A DNA stretch of 64,000 bases from Bacteroidota bacterium (GCA_018830105.1 JAHJTC010000006.1:62001-126000), one strand, 5' to 3'. Shown: positions 43,095 through 50,887, counted from the first letter of the stretch. Numbers and translations: made by a program. The notes: generated from the letters alone by a model not told the origin.

Positions 43095-46000
43095 ATGAAA
43101 CTCATCGACAACGTAAACATAAGGCTTGGCGACGACCTCAAAAAATCCATCCAAAAAGGTGGTAAGATGAGTATTGCCGCTGCTTCTTTCTCCATTTATG
43201 CCTTTCAGGAGCTAAAAAAGGAATTGGAGCAGATTGATGAATTACGTTTCATTTTTAGCTCACCAACCTTTTTGGAGGAACACTTCAACAAAGAAGTGCC
43301 AAAATTTTTTATCCCACACCTTTTTAAAGAAGCAGATTTATGTGGAGGTGAATTTGAGCTCCGACTCAAAAACCAATTAAACCAGCGTGCCATAGCAAAA
43401 GAATGCTCCCGATGGGTGAGTAAAAAAGTAAAGTTTAAATCCAATAAACATCATGCACAGCCCCTTAACGGCATGATACATATTCAAAACAGCCCTAAAA
43501 GCGAATTTGCCTATGCCAACATAAACAGCTTCACAACTTCCGACTTGGGCTCAACACCAAAGAAAGGTTTTCCCACCTTAATCCACAAAACAGAATTTCC
43601 TGACAGCAAAGCCTACCTTGATTGGTTTAATCAGGTATGGGAAAACAACGAAGACCTTCAGGATGTGACTTCCAAAGTACAGCAGTACTTCGAAAACGCC
43701 TACAAAGAAAACAGCCCGGAATTTATTTACTTCATCACACTCTACAACATTTTCAACGATTTTTTGGATGATCTGTCAATGGACAACCTCCCAAACGACC
43801 AAATTGGCTTCAAGAACACAGTGATCTGGAACAAGCTCTTCAATTTCCAAAAAGATGCTGCCATCGGAGCCATCAACAAGCTTGAAAAATACAAAGGCTG
43901 TATCCTGGCTGATAGCGTTGGTTTGGGTAAAACATTTTCAGCTTTGGCTGTGATCAAATACTATGAGATGCGCAACAAAGACGTTCTCGTTCTTTGCCCC
44001 AAAAAATTGGAAGCCAACTGGAATACCTTTCGCCACAACGACAAAAATAATATCCTGGCTGCTGATCGCTTGCGCTATGATGTGCTGTTTCATACCGACC
44101 TGTCGCGCGAATCTGGATACAGCAATGGGCGCAACCTGGAATCGGTCAATTGGGGTAATTATGGATTATTGGTAATTGATGAATCGCACAACTTCCGAAA
44201 CAACAATACCGTTGAAGGGAAAGAAAACAGGTATCAGAAACTCATGCGCAAAATTATTCGTGAAGGTATCGAAACAAAAGTACTCATGCTTTCTGCGACG
44301 CCTGTCAACAATCGCTTTAACGACCTGCGTAATCAATTGGCATTAGCCTACGAGGGCGAATCTGCCGTTATCGACAGCAAACTTGAAACGGAAAAAGGTA
44401 TCGAAACCATCTTCCGCAGAGCGCAACAGGCGTTTAATATTTGGACAAAGCTGAAAACTCCTGAGCGCACCACAGAACACTTGCTGGATATGCTTGATTT
44501 TGATTTCTTTGAAATACTTGATTCCCTTACCATTGCACGCTCCCGTAAACACATTACAACCTATTACGACACAACGGCAATTGGCAAGTTTCCTACACGG
44601 AATAAACCTGTTTCCATTCAAAGTGCCCTCACCGCTGACGATAGCATTACTTACCAGCAGATAGCAGAAAGCTTATTCACGCTTAACCTCTCCATTTATA
44701 CGCCTTTAAGCTATTTGTTACCCAGCAAAGTACAGCTCTATGCTGATCTTTATGATAAAGATGTAAAAGCCGGTTCAAGCAGATTAAAGCAAATCGACCG
44801 CGAGAAAAGTCTTAAAATCCTGATGGTGATCAACCTGCTGAAACGACTCGAAAGTTCCGTTGATTCGTTTCGTATCACCATGGAAGGCATCATTATGCAA
44901 ATCGAAAAAGCCCTCAAAGCAATAAAGAGAGGGGCTTCGTCAACCTATGAAGGCATTGAATCTCTTGTAAATGAAGAAAACTTTGAGTGGGAAAATGATT
45001 GGGGTGATGAAGAAAATGTGATCGGTCGAAAAGTAAAAGTTCATGTGGCGGATCTGGATACACGTAAATGGTCCGAAGACCTGAATGAGGATTTGGAATC
45101 ACTCAATAAGCTATGGAGTGCCATCGTCGATATCAGAGGCAGGCATGACAAAAAACTGCAAACACTGATTGAACTCCTCGAACAGAAAATTGAAAACCCA
45201 TCTAACCCTGACAATAAAAAAGCAATCATTTTTACTGCTTTTGCTGATACAGCAAATTACCTCTATGAACATATTAATCTCGTGTTCAAAGAAAAATACA
45301 AACTAAATGCTGCACTGATCACTGGTTCAAAACGCCTTACCACGGCATCATCAATACCTGCTGAATTAAATGCCATGCTCACATGCTTTTCTCCAAAATC
45401 AAAGGATAAAGCCAGTATTTACCCCAAACTAAAAGAATCAATAGACATACTGATTGCCACCGATTGCATCTCTGAAGGTCAAAATCTCCAAGATTGCGAT
45501 TTCCTCATTAATTACGATATTCATTGGAATCCCGTGCGCATCATTCAGCGTTTTGGCCGTATCGATCGTATAGGTTCTACCAATGAGAATATCACCATGG
45601 TCAACTTTTGGCCGGCTGTATCTCTCGATACCTATATTAACCTCAAACAGCGCGTGGAAAGCAGAATGCTGATCACCACGATGACGAGTACAGGGGATGA
45701 TAACATTTTAAATATTAATGAAAAAGACCTCGAATACCGTAAAATCCAACTCCAGAAACTACAGGAAGAAGTGATTGATCTGGAAGATTTGCGCGAAGGG
45801 GTGAGTATTACGGATCTTGGTTTAAATGATTTCAGAGTGGATTTATCCAATTACATCAAAACCTATGGCAAGCTTTCCAATATTCCGGAAGGCTTGCATG
45901 CAGTTGTCCGATCCAGCGAATTGTTAAAACCAGGAGTGGTATTTGTACTCAAAAATGTCAACGAAAACATTAACATCAACAAGCTCAACAGGCTTCATCC

Positions 46001-46328
46001 CTACTATTTAGTCTATATACTGTCTGATGGTAAAATTTTCCTGAACCACATTGAATCAAAAAAAATACTCGATGCGATCAGAATGCTGGCCAAAGGTCAG
46101 GACGAACCTATTGTTAAACTATGCCAGATAATAAGTGATAAAACAGATGAATACCATGATATGGCCAGCTATTCCGGCCTGTTGAAGAAAAGTATTCAAT
46201 CAATCCTGCACACCGAAGAAGAAAAAGAGGTACAAAGCTTGTTCCGTTCTGGCGGTACAACAGCCCTCAAAGACAAGTTCAAGGGTATTGAAGATTTTAA
46301 ACTGATTTCTTTCCTAATCGTAAAGTGA
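43095..46328 (+). CDS. SNF2-type helicase with PLD-like N-terminal domain
   Basis: 1077 residues. The N-terminal 180 residues resemble a phospholipase-D-like domain (KMSIAAASFSIYAFQELKKE, LRFIFSSPTFL), usually a nuclease fold; no intact HxK pair was seen. Helicase lobe 1: Walker A SVGLGKT (about 273-281) and DESHNFRNNN (about 360), then LSATPVNNRFNDLRNQ. Lobe 2: FTAFADTANYL, ATDCISEGQNLQDCD, and motif VI QRFGRIDRIGS (about 818). The order is that of SNF2 translocases found in defence systems with methylases. It acts on double-stranded DNA. Directly followed by DUF4391 (overlap of one base), which often accompanies it. Confidence 0.88.
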   Translation: MKLIDNVNIRLGDDLKKSIQKGGKMSIAAASFSIYAFQELKKELEQIDELRFIFSSPTFLEEHFNKEVPKFFIPHLFKEADLCGGEFELRLKNQLNQRAIAKECSRWVSKKVKFKSNKHHAQPLNGMIHIQNSPKSEFAYANINSFTTSDLGSTPKKGFPTLIHKTEFPDSKAYLDWFNQVWENNEDLQDVTSKVQQYFENAYKENSPEFIYFITLYNIFNDFLDDLSMDNLPNDQIGFKNTVIWNKLFNFQKDAAIGAINKLEKYKGCILADSVGLGKTFSALAVIKYYEMRNKDVLVLCPKKLEANWNTFRHNDKNNILAADRLRYDVLFHTDLSRESGYSNGRNLESVNWGNYGLLVIDESHNFRNNNTVEGKENRYQKLMRKIIREGIETKVLMLSATPVNNRFNDLRNQLALAYEGESAVIDSKLETEKGIETIFRRAQQAFNIWTKLKTPERTTEHLLDMLDFDFFEILDSLTIARSRKHITTYYDTTAIGKFPTRNKPVSIQSALTADDSITYQQIAESLFTLNLSIYTPLSYLLPSKVQLYADLYDKDVKAGSSRLKQIDREKSLKILMVINLLKRLESSVDSFRITMEGIIMQIEKALKAIKRGASSTYEGIESLVNEENFEWENDWGDEENVIGRKVKVHVADLDTRKWSEDLNEDLESLNKLWSAIVDIRGRHDKKLQTLIELLEQKIENPSNPDNKKAIIFTAFADTANYLYEHINLVFKEKYKLNAALITGSKRLTTASSIPAELNAMLTCFSPKSKDKASIYPKLKESIDILIATDCISEGQNLQDCDFLINYDIHWNPVRIIQRFGRIDRIGSTNENITMVNFWPAVSLDTYINLKQRVESRMLITTMTSTGDDNILNINEKDLEYRKIQLQKLQEEVIDLEDLREGVSITDLGLNDFRVDLSNYIKTYGKLSNIPEGLHAVVRSSELLKPGVVFVLKNVNENININKLNRLHPYYLVYILSDGKIFLNHIESKKILDAIRMLAKGQDEPIVKLCQIISDKTDEYHDMASYSGLLKKSIQSILHTEEEKEVQSLFRSGGTTALKDKFKGIEDFKLISFLIVK

Positions 46329-46984
46329 TGGAACATTTTAATCTTCCACCCTCAACGACAGTAAACAAGAGCATTCCTAAAAATGCTTTTGATTATTACA
46401 CAAACTGGAAGCAGAAAAAGCAATTTACTGATCTGGTCGCTAAAATTACCTGGACAAACAAACTATCTACCGAAACGATCAACTTACCGGGTAATGAAGT
46501 TTCAGAAATTCAGTTTATAACGATTACGCTTAAAACAAAAACCATCATTGCTCCCTTGCTTAAAATCATTGACAAGGCCATTCCTTATCACATACTCTTC
46601 ACTATATTCTTTGAGGACGAATATTACCACTCAGCGGCACAGAAACATCCTAATCCACTTGATAATGACAATATGGTAATAGATTGGGTTTATGCATCTA
46701 ATTGGAAACCGACTTCTTCCCAAAGCATCAGTTTCACCTTAAAGCAAAGCCTCGACCATATCTTCTTTCAAATATGCAACCAGCTTGCTCCCAAACTCAT
46801 ACGTAACAAAACAGCAAATTTTAATCAGCTGCTGGCAGATGTAGCTATGCTGGATAAACTTCAAAGAGAAATTGCTCAGCTCAAAAACCAAATCAAAACA
46901 GAAATACAATTCAACAAAAAAGTCGAGATGAATATTCGGCTGAATCAACTGCTTGACAACTTAAATGAATTTTATAGCGGATAA
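46328..46984 (+). CDS. DUF4391 protein
   Basis: 218 residues from the ATG at 46328, which overlaps the helicase stop (TGATG). The sequence fits DUF4391: FNLPPSTTVNKSIPKNAFDY, ITWTNKLSTETINLPGN, EVSEIQFITITLKTK, YHILFTIFFEDEYYHSAAQK, then a C-terminal coiled coil (LDKLQREIAQLKNQIKTEIQ). The family is of unknown activity and is found beside PLD/SNF2 helicases and DNA methylases in defence loci. Last gene of the operon; a large inverted repeat follows at 47134-47183. Confidence 0.85.
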   Translation: MEHFNLPPSTTVNKSIPKNAFDYYTNWKQKKQFTDLVAKITWTNKLSTETINLPGNEVSEIQFITITLKTKTIIAPLLKIIDKAIPYHILFTIFFEDEYYHSAAQKHPNPLDNDNMVIDWVYASNWKPTSSQSISFTLKQSLDHIFFQICNQLAPKLIRNKTANFNQLLADVAMLDKLQREIAQLKNQIKTEIQFNKKVEMNIRLNQLLDNLNEFYSG

Positions 46985-47133
46985 GTAGCTTAATAACAAG
47001 TTTTTAACTACTTAACAGTTGGTTTTGCAAACCTTTCGCCTGCGATTGGTTGCAATAAAATATTCCTGACAACTGATAAATTTAATCAGATTGATAAGTT
47101 GGCACTAATTAAATCTTTTTGATATACAATAAA

Positions 47134-47183
47134 ATCGTCACTCCGTCACGAATGAATTGACATTTTTGTGACGAAGTGACGAT
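47134..47183. repeat. Inverted pair of island-specific ATCGTCACnCCGTCAC elements
   Basis: ATCGTCACTCCGTCAC (47134-47149) and GTGACGAAGTGACGAT (47168-47183) are inverted copies (15 of 16) separated by 18 bp. Related sites lie at 29861-29880 and 34701-34719. They sit between converging genes, beside the D5 primase gene, so they could be a terminator, a replication-origin element or a regulator site. Confidence 0.6.
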
Positions 47184-47231
47184 ATGTATGTTGTTAAACA
47201 AAATAATAAAACGACCTTCGAGTCGCTTCAA

Positions 47232-48605
47232 TTAGGCAGTTTTCTTGCAATTGACAACAATGCCAACATTTGTTTTTTGGCATGTAAACCCTTGCTTTTC
47301 GATCCTCTTTCTAAAGTTCTTGTTTCCAAGAGGCCGATAACCATTGTCAGAGCAATAGCCTTTGTATTCATAATACACTTCTTTAAGGGTTACTCTGTTA
47401 GCAGTGTCAAACACATAACCTTGATCTTCAATGAACATAAATACGTTATCTGATTCCTTTTTATATGAAACTAAAGCATTATCAATTATCTCACTTTTAG
47501 AAAACCCTTTTTGCTTTATGAGTCTATCAAGGCCTTTCAAAACCCAATTTAACACACCAGGTAGTTCATTTTGAATAATTCTTTGGCTGAGATGTTTGTC
47601 TTGCTCTGATTCTGGTATTGTAACGTTAAATGGAATTATCAAAAAGCGTCTGAAAAAAGCATGATTATGCTCCACATCACTGGGTAATCCATTGGTATTA
47701 AAAATCAACCTGGCATAGTTTTCTAAGATCATGGGGTCCCGATAAGGTAATCTTGCTTCAACTGCTTCTCCTGAGGCAAGTTGTTTAAAAACTGTAGCAT
47801 CCATCTTATTACCAATCTCACTTGAATAGTTTAAAAGCTTATTTCCGATCATTGCGCGATAATAGCCATTACTATCAGTAAGTTTAGAAATAGAGTAAGT
47901 GGTAACATTTTCCCTTCCCAATAGTCCATTGATGATTTCGTAAAATGTGCTTTTACCATTAGCTCCCTCACCAACCAGCATCAAGACCTTCTCCAGTTTC
48001 ATAACAGAATTTGGAATAAACAAATACCCAATATATTCTGCAAGAACATTTTGAACCGATTGGTCAGGGAGCACTTTATCTAAGAAACCTTTGAAATCTA
48101 ATGCTTTCGCTTTTTTGTTATATTCAAAAGGGAGCTGATATGTTAAGAAATCAATTGGATCAAAATCTTTCATTCGATATCCTTTCGGCGAAACTTGCAG
48201 GGTTCCGTTAGACAAATTAATCAAGATAGCATCGAAAGCCCGTTTTTCCTTTTGTTGGAATGCGGCACTTTTAAACTGCTTCAAAAGGCTGTCTCGAAAA
48301 CCATAATAGCGTGAAAGCTGTTTATCAATTCCCATTTTTCTTGCCCCGTCTCCAAAGTAATTCGATAATGCATAGTCTTCTAATTTGACCCAAAAAGCTC
48401 CATTGAAAAGATAGGCACTCCCATTATGTTGACATAAACTGAACTTTTCCTTTTGAGCCAAATCCAACAAGTAGTCAACAACAGCAACGATCTTTTCGCT
48501 TTTAAGCAAATTCTTGTCGGCTTCCATATTTAAATGTGTTTGCCAGTCAATTTTTTCTACCTTTTCAAGAATTCTGCCAAGAATGACATTTTCGTTTATT
48601 GACAT
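47232..48605 (-). CDS. D5-type primase/helicase (phage and plasmid replication)
   Basis: 457 residues. The D5_N region is visible (about 90-190: SNYFGDGARKMGIDKQ, AILINLSNGTLQVSPKGYRM). The superfamily 3 helicase follows with Walker A GEGANGKSTF (about 213-222), KLTDSNGYYRAMIGNKLLNY, an ARLIFNTNGLPSD sensor stretch and RRFLIIPFNVTIPE. A C-terminal winged helix (about 400-455) is present. There is no N-terminal primase (AEP) part. It unwinds DNA to start replication of the excised element, which implies that the island can replicate after excision. It faces away from the two HTH genes. Confidence 0.9.
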   Translation of the reverse strand: MSINENVILGRILEKVEKIDWQTHLNMEADKNLLKSEKIVAVVDYLLDLAQKEKFSLCQHNGSAYLFNGAFWVKLEDYALSNYFGDGARKMGIDKQLSRYYGFRDSLLKQFKSAAFQQKEKRAFDAILINLSNGTLQVSPKGYRMKDFDPIDFLTYQLPFEYNKKAKALDFKGFLDKVLPDQSVQNVLAEYIGYLFIPNSVMKLEKVLMLVGEGANGKSTFYEIINGLLGRENVTTYSISKLTDSNGYYRAMIGNKLLNYSSEIGNKMDATVFKQLASGEAVEARLPYRDPMILENYARLIFNTNGLPSDVEHNHAFFRRFLIIPFNVTIPESEQDKHLSQRIIQNELPGVLNWVLKGLDRLIKQKGFSKSEIIDNALVSYKKESDNVFMFIEDQGYVFDTANRVTLKEVYYEYKGYCSDNGYRPLGNKNFRKRIEKQGFTCQKTNVGIVVNCKKTA

Positions 48606-48740
48606 AATGATAATCTTTGTTTTGCTTTAGAATCTAATTTTCGATTACTCATACTTAATATTTTTAAAGGCATGGTTGCAGATTTTCTTGTTGGTATTCT
48701 TTTCTGCTCTGCAAAACCATGCTTAGATAAGTAGGTTTCT

Positions 48741-49025
48741 CTATGCCTTGTCAACAAATGGCTTTATTTGACACTTGTGGAGCATTTCATTGATGTCATT
48801 CACATCGTAATAAACCCGTCCACTAAACTTTGAATATGGCAAAATTCCGCGCGACCTCCATTTTTGAGCTGTTCGGGTACTTACCCCCATAACATCAGCA
48901 AAAACTTTGTTGTTGATGTACCGAACTCCCTTAAGAGAATCCGCTGAAATTGAGTCCTCTGTCCTGTTTTGGTTTTTAACAAGGTTCTTAATTTTCCTAA
49001 AGAAAAACATCTTATTAATTCTCAT
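48741..49025 (-). CDS. Excisionase-type helix-turn-helix protein
   Basis: 94 residues. The MerR-like/HTH_17 core is YINNKVFADVMGVSTRTAQK, then WRSRGILPYSKFSGRVYYDV, and NDINEMLHKC: a winged helix whose wing carries the basic RGILP turn. The first 20 residues are basic (MFFFRKIKNLVKNQN). Proteins of this class bend DNA at att sites (excisionase/recombination directionality factors) or act as repressors. It begins 5 bp after the next HTH gene, so both are made together. Confidence 0.82.
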   Translation of the reverse strand: MRINKMFFFRKIKNLVKNQNRTEDSISADSLKGVRYINNKVFADVMGVSTRTAQKWRSRGILPYSKFSGRVYYDVNDINEMLHKCQIKPFVDKA

Positions 49026-49030
49026 AAATT

Positions 49031-49372
49031 TTAATTTTTACAGATTTGAAACTTCATTGCTTTCTCTTCTATTTCCATCACTGTCGAGACACGGTTACTG
49101 GTTAACCATGCTTCAAGTTCAGTGCGCCGGAAAAAGATTAGCTTTCCAGAGGGTTTGAAAAAAGGAATACTCCTGTTTGAGGTTCTTTTGTAGAGGTCAC
49201 TCGCACTGATCCCTGTCAATTGACTGGCCTCTGCAAGTGAAAGCACCTCTTTCTTGAACAAGCTAACTTTTTTCAACTCTGTTTTTAGCTCATAAAGAGC
49301 CTCCCTCATTTCTTTGAGGGTCGAAATCTGCTCCTTTTGGAGCTGTAGGATGTTACTTAATAATTTATCCAT
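49031..49372 (-). CDS. Helix-turn-helix (HTH_17) DNA-binding protein
   Basis: 113 residues: an N-terminal coiled coil (about 1-40, LQLQKEQISTLKEMREALYE) likely drives dimer formation. Then the HTH_17 domain: VLSLAEASQLTGISASDLYK, RTSNRSIPFFKPSGKLIFFR, RTELEAWLTSN. Pairs of such genes in Bacteroidota islands regulate excision and replication. An iteron-like tandem repeat lies just upstream (49430-49476) and may be its operator. Confidence 0.85.
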   Translation of the reverse strand: MDKLLSNILQLQKEQISTLKEMREALYELKTELKKVSLFKKEVLSLAEASQLTGISASDLYKRTSNRSIPFFKPSGKLIFFRRTELEAWLTSNRVSTVMEIEEKAMKFQICKN

Positions 49373-49429
49373 TGGTATATAAATTAATTTTACTGCAAAA
49401 CACCGAAATAGATAAAAGGTGCTTAAATA

Positions 49430-49476
49430 GTGAATCAGGTGAGAAGGTGGTGAATTAGGTGAGTAGGTGGTGAAAG
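49430..49476. repeat. Tandem 20-bp repeats upstream of the HTH genes
   Basis: GTGAATCAGGTGAGAAGGTG (49430) is followed directly by GTGAATTAGGTGAGTAGGTG (49450), 18 of 20 identical, and a third start GTGAAAG (49470). Position 58 bp before the HTH gene start suggests an operator or iteron. Confidence 0.6.
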
Positions 49477-49627
49477 TTAGAAAAAAGACCTCAGCTTGAT
49501 AACTCGAGTAAGCGATAAAATGCAGTATTCACCTAACTATAGGCTAAGAATCCATTTGGAAGTAGAACCTAAATAACTTGATATATTTTAGAAATAGAGT
49601 AGTTTTTGTCAGAAAACACCAGACTCG

Positions 49628-50266
49628 TTAAAAAGGATATCTTTTGGGGCGGGAAGATAGCTTCTTTTTAGTGGTTTCCTTTTCTGTGTTGGCAAATTTA
49701 TTGTGAAAAACCTCATGAAGAAAATCAATATATTTATCATTGACTTTATGCTGTGGCTCATTATCTCTCATTATTAGATAATAAGTATATGTAATTGACC
49801 TTACAGAAATGCCATCCAAATCAAAGGTATTGTGAGGAGTATGGAAAGAATTATTGCATACCAATTCTACCGTCAATTTGACCAGCTCTTCGTAATCATG
49901 TCCAGATAAAAATGACTTGTTGTATTCATTCTTGCCATTTAAATGCGAAAGCCTCTCCTTAATCTTTGCTATTTTGACTTCACAATTGGATTCCAATTCA
50001 GAAAAATCATCCTTATTTTCATTCATTAAAGCTTTTTTACTGGCTTGACCAATATTTTCCTCTGGAATTCTTAAGTTATACTTTGCTTTCCACTCCTCCA
50101 TCCAGGAATAAAATTCTTTTAGCTGCTCTGGAATAATCTCAATTACCCCATATACTTCTTCTTTGCCGCATGTTGAAATTAAAACAGATAGGTTATCAAT
50201 ATTTTTATTTACATAAATGCTCTGCTCTGGAAAGTTCAATGAGTGTGCATGGTAATTGAATAGCAA
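49628..50266 (-). CDS. C-terminal part of the interrupted gene
   Basis: 212 codons after an alternative TTG. Polar, helical, with KEFYSWMEEWKAKYNLRIPE, CEVKIAKIKERLSHL and a basic end (KKKLSSRPKRYPF). No family recognised; probably not made as a separate protein. Confidence 0.45.
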   Translation of the reverse strand: MLFNYHAHSLNFPEQSIYVNKNIDNLSVLISTCGKEEVYGVIEIIPEQLKEFYSWMEEWKAKYNLRIPEENIGQASKKALMNENKDDFSELESNCEVKIAKIKERLSHLNGKNEYNKSFLSGHDYEELVKLTVELVCNNSFHTPHNTFDLDGISVRSITYTYYLIMRDNEPQHKVNDKYIDFLHEVFHNKFANTEKETTKKKLSSRPKRYPF

Positions 50267-50323
50267 CTTGGCTTTATTAATATTTTGCTTGATTTCAAAT
50301 GAAATCTCACTTTCTAAGGTGAC

Positions 50324-50530
50324 TTATAAATGAACCTTCTCACTTGTCAATTTATCAATTCCCTCATAAGTGCAGGCAATTCGTTTATAATCAATTAAGC
50401 TACCATACTCTTCAGCATTTCCTATAAATCTCCTTATTCTATCTTGTAGCCCACCCAGTTCAATTAAATATTGAAAGTATGCTAAAGGATTAATGCTTGT
50501 TGGCTCATAAAGTTTCTCCATATCAAACAA
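50324..50530 (-). CDS. N-terminal part of the interrupted gene
   Basis: 68 codons with LAYFQYLIELGGLQDRIRRF and NAEEYGSLIDYKRIACTY; ends at the in-frame TAA described above. No known domain. Confidence 0.4.
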   Translation of the reverse strand: MFDMEKLYEPTSINPLAYFQYLIELGGLQDRIRRFIGNAEEYGSLIDYKRIACTYEGIDKLTSEKVHL

Positions 50531-50541
50531 CTATTTTCTGG

Positions 50542-50566
50542 AAAAAGTATGTATATAGTATGTATG
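50542..50566. repeat. Right-end integrase arm-type repeat
   Basis: Identical to 23927-23951 over 25 bases (two AGTATGTAT units in direct order), 48 bp from the right att repeat. In the excised circle these repeats would flank the core on both sides. Confidence 0.65.
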
Positions 50567-50571
50567 CAAAT

Positions 50572-50604
50572 AAAAAAGGGAGCTACAATTTGTCGTAACT
50601 CCCT
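50572..50604 (-). terminator. Island-borne terminator for tRNA-Asn
   Basis: Minus strand: GGGAG-T-TAC ... GTA-G-CTCCC forms a 9-bp stem with one T-G pair, followed by six T, right behind the tRNA 3' end. It replaces the chromosomal terminator that now lies at 23746-23773. Confidence 0.65.
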
Positions 50605-50613
50605 TATTCTTAA

Positions 50614-50661
50614 GCTCCCCCTTCAGGACTTGAACCTGAGACCCTCTGATTAACAGTCAGA
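50614..50661 (-). other. Right attachment repeat (att, 48 bp)
   Basis: Perfect copy of 23774-23821. Here it forms the 3' part of the intact tRNA-Asn gene, so the island restores the tRNA. Confidence 0.88.
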
Positions 50662-50688
50662 TGCTCTAACCAACTGAGCTAAGGAGGA
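50615..50688 (-). tRNA. tRNA-Asn (anticodon GTT)
   Basis: 74-nt cloverleaf: acceptor TCCTCCT pairs with AGGGGGA (one T-G pair), D-arm GCTC-AGTTGGTTA-GAGC, anticodon stem TCTGA/TCAGA with loop CTGTTAA (anticodon GTT at 50652-50654), T-arm CAGG-TTCAAGT-CCTG, discriminator G. CCA is not encoded. The 3' 47 bases are from the island. Confidence 0.95.
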
Positions 50689-50720
50689 ATAAATCCTTTA
50701 TTTCAATGATCCATCCTAGC

Positions 50721-50775
50721 GACCCTCTGATTAATCCCGCATGTGCGGGACTCTAACCAACTGAGCTAAGGAGGA
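50721..50775 (-). repeat. tRNA-Asn-like copy 1 with palindrome in the anticodon position
   Basis: 87 bp upstream of the real tRNA. The acceptor 5' strand and D-arm are identical to tRNA-Asn, but the anticodon 5' stem and first anticodon base are replaced by TCCCGCATGTGCGGGA (50735-50750). TTAATCAGAGGGTC follows, then the T-arm and 3' acceptor are missing. The spacer between copies is also repeated. Confidence 0.7.
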
Positions 50776-50807
50776 ATAAATCCTTTATTTCAATGATCCA
50801 TCTTAGC

Positions 50808-50862
50808 GACCCTCTGATTAATCCCGTATGTGCGGGACTCAAACCAACTGAGCTAAGGAGGA
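50808..50862 (-). repeat. tRNA-Asn-like copy 2 with palindrome in the anticodon position
   Basis: Same as copy 1, a further 87 bp upstream; palindrome TCCCGTATGTGCGGGA (50822-50837), one change in the D-arm. First element after the array promoter. Confidence 0.7.
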
Positions 50863-50865
50863 ATT

Positions 50866-50881
50866 CTTAGCTTTTGCTAAG
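50866..50881 (-). other. Small hairpin at the start of the tRNA array transcript
   Basis: CTTAGC-TTTT-GCTAAG, a perfect 6-bp stem placed where the transcript from the array promoter would begin. Confidence 0.45.
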
Positions 50882-50887
50882 AGGCTG

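Larger units (their letters stand above)
49628..50530 (-). pseudogene. Hypothetical island gene interrupted by one in-frame TAA
   Basis: Starting at ATG 50530 the frame reads 68 codons (FDMEKLYEPTSINPLAYFQY ... EKVHL), then TAA (50324-50326), and continues in the same frame for 231 codons (VTLESEISFEIKQNINKAK, then LLFNYHAHSLNFPEQS) to a stop at 49628. The two parts read as one coherent protein of about 300 residues. The second part has no ATG near its start. Function unknown; no family recognised. It is the last gene before the right att site. Whether this is a sequencing error, real decay or two separate genes cannot be decided here. Confidence 0.6.
23774..50661. mobile_element. Integrated element (about 26.9 kb) in tRNA-Asn: satellite-like defence island
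   Basis: Bounded by a perfect 48-bp direct repeat of the tRNA-Asn 3' part (23774-23821 and 50614-50661). It carries a tyrosine integrase next to the left end and HTH/excisionase-like proteins and a D5 primase near the right end. It also carries recombination genes, a toxin-antitoxin pair and an extended type III restriction-modification operon. A 25-bp repeat lies just inside both ends. No virion, relaxase, coupling or type IV secretion genes were seen, so transfer would need a helper. The intact tRNA gene is kept at the right end. Confidence 0.88.

Noticed and set aside
47184..47453. 89-codon plus-strand frame at the end of the D5 gene
   Set aside because: It is antisense to the conserved C-terminal winged helix of the D5 protein and starts inside the inverted repeat.
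23774..50661. Prophage
   Set aside because: No terminase, portal, capsid, tail or lysis gene is visible; only replication, recombination, defence and cargo genes.
23774..50661. Conjugative element (ICE)
   Set aside because: No relaxase, coupling protein or type IV secretion genes in any frame.
50615..50870. CRISPR-like regular repeats (87-bp period)
   Set aside because: The repeated unit is tRNA-Asn sequence and its flank, with no short spacers and no cas genes.
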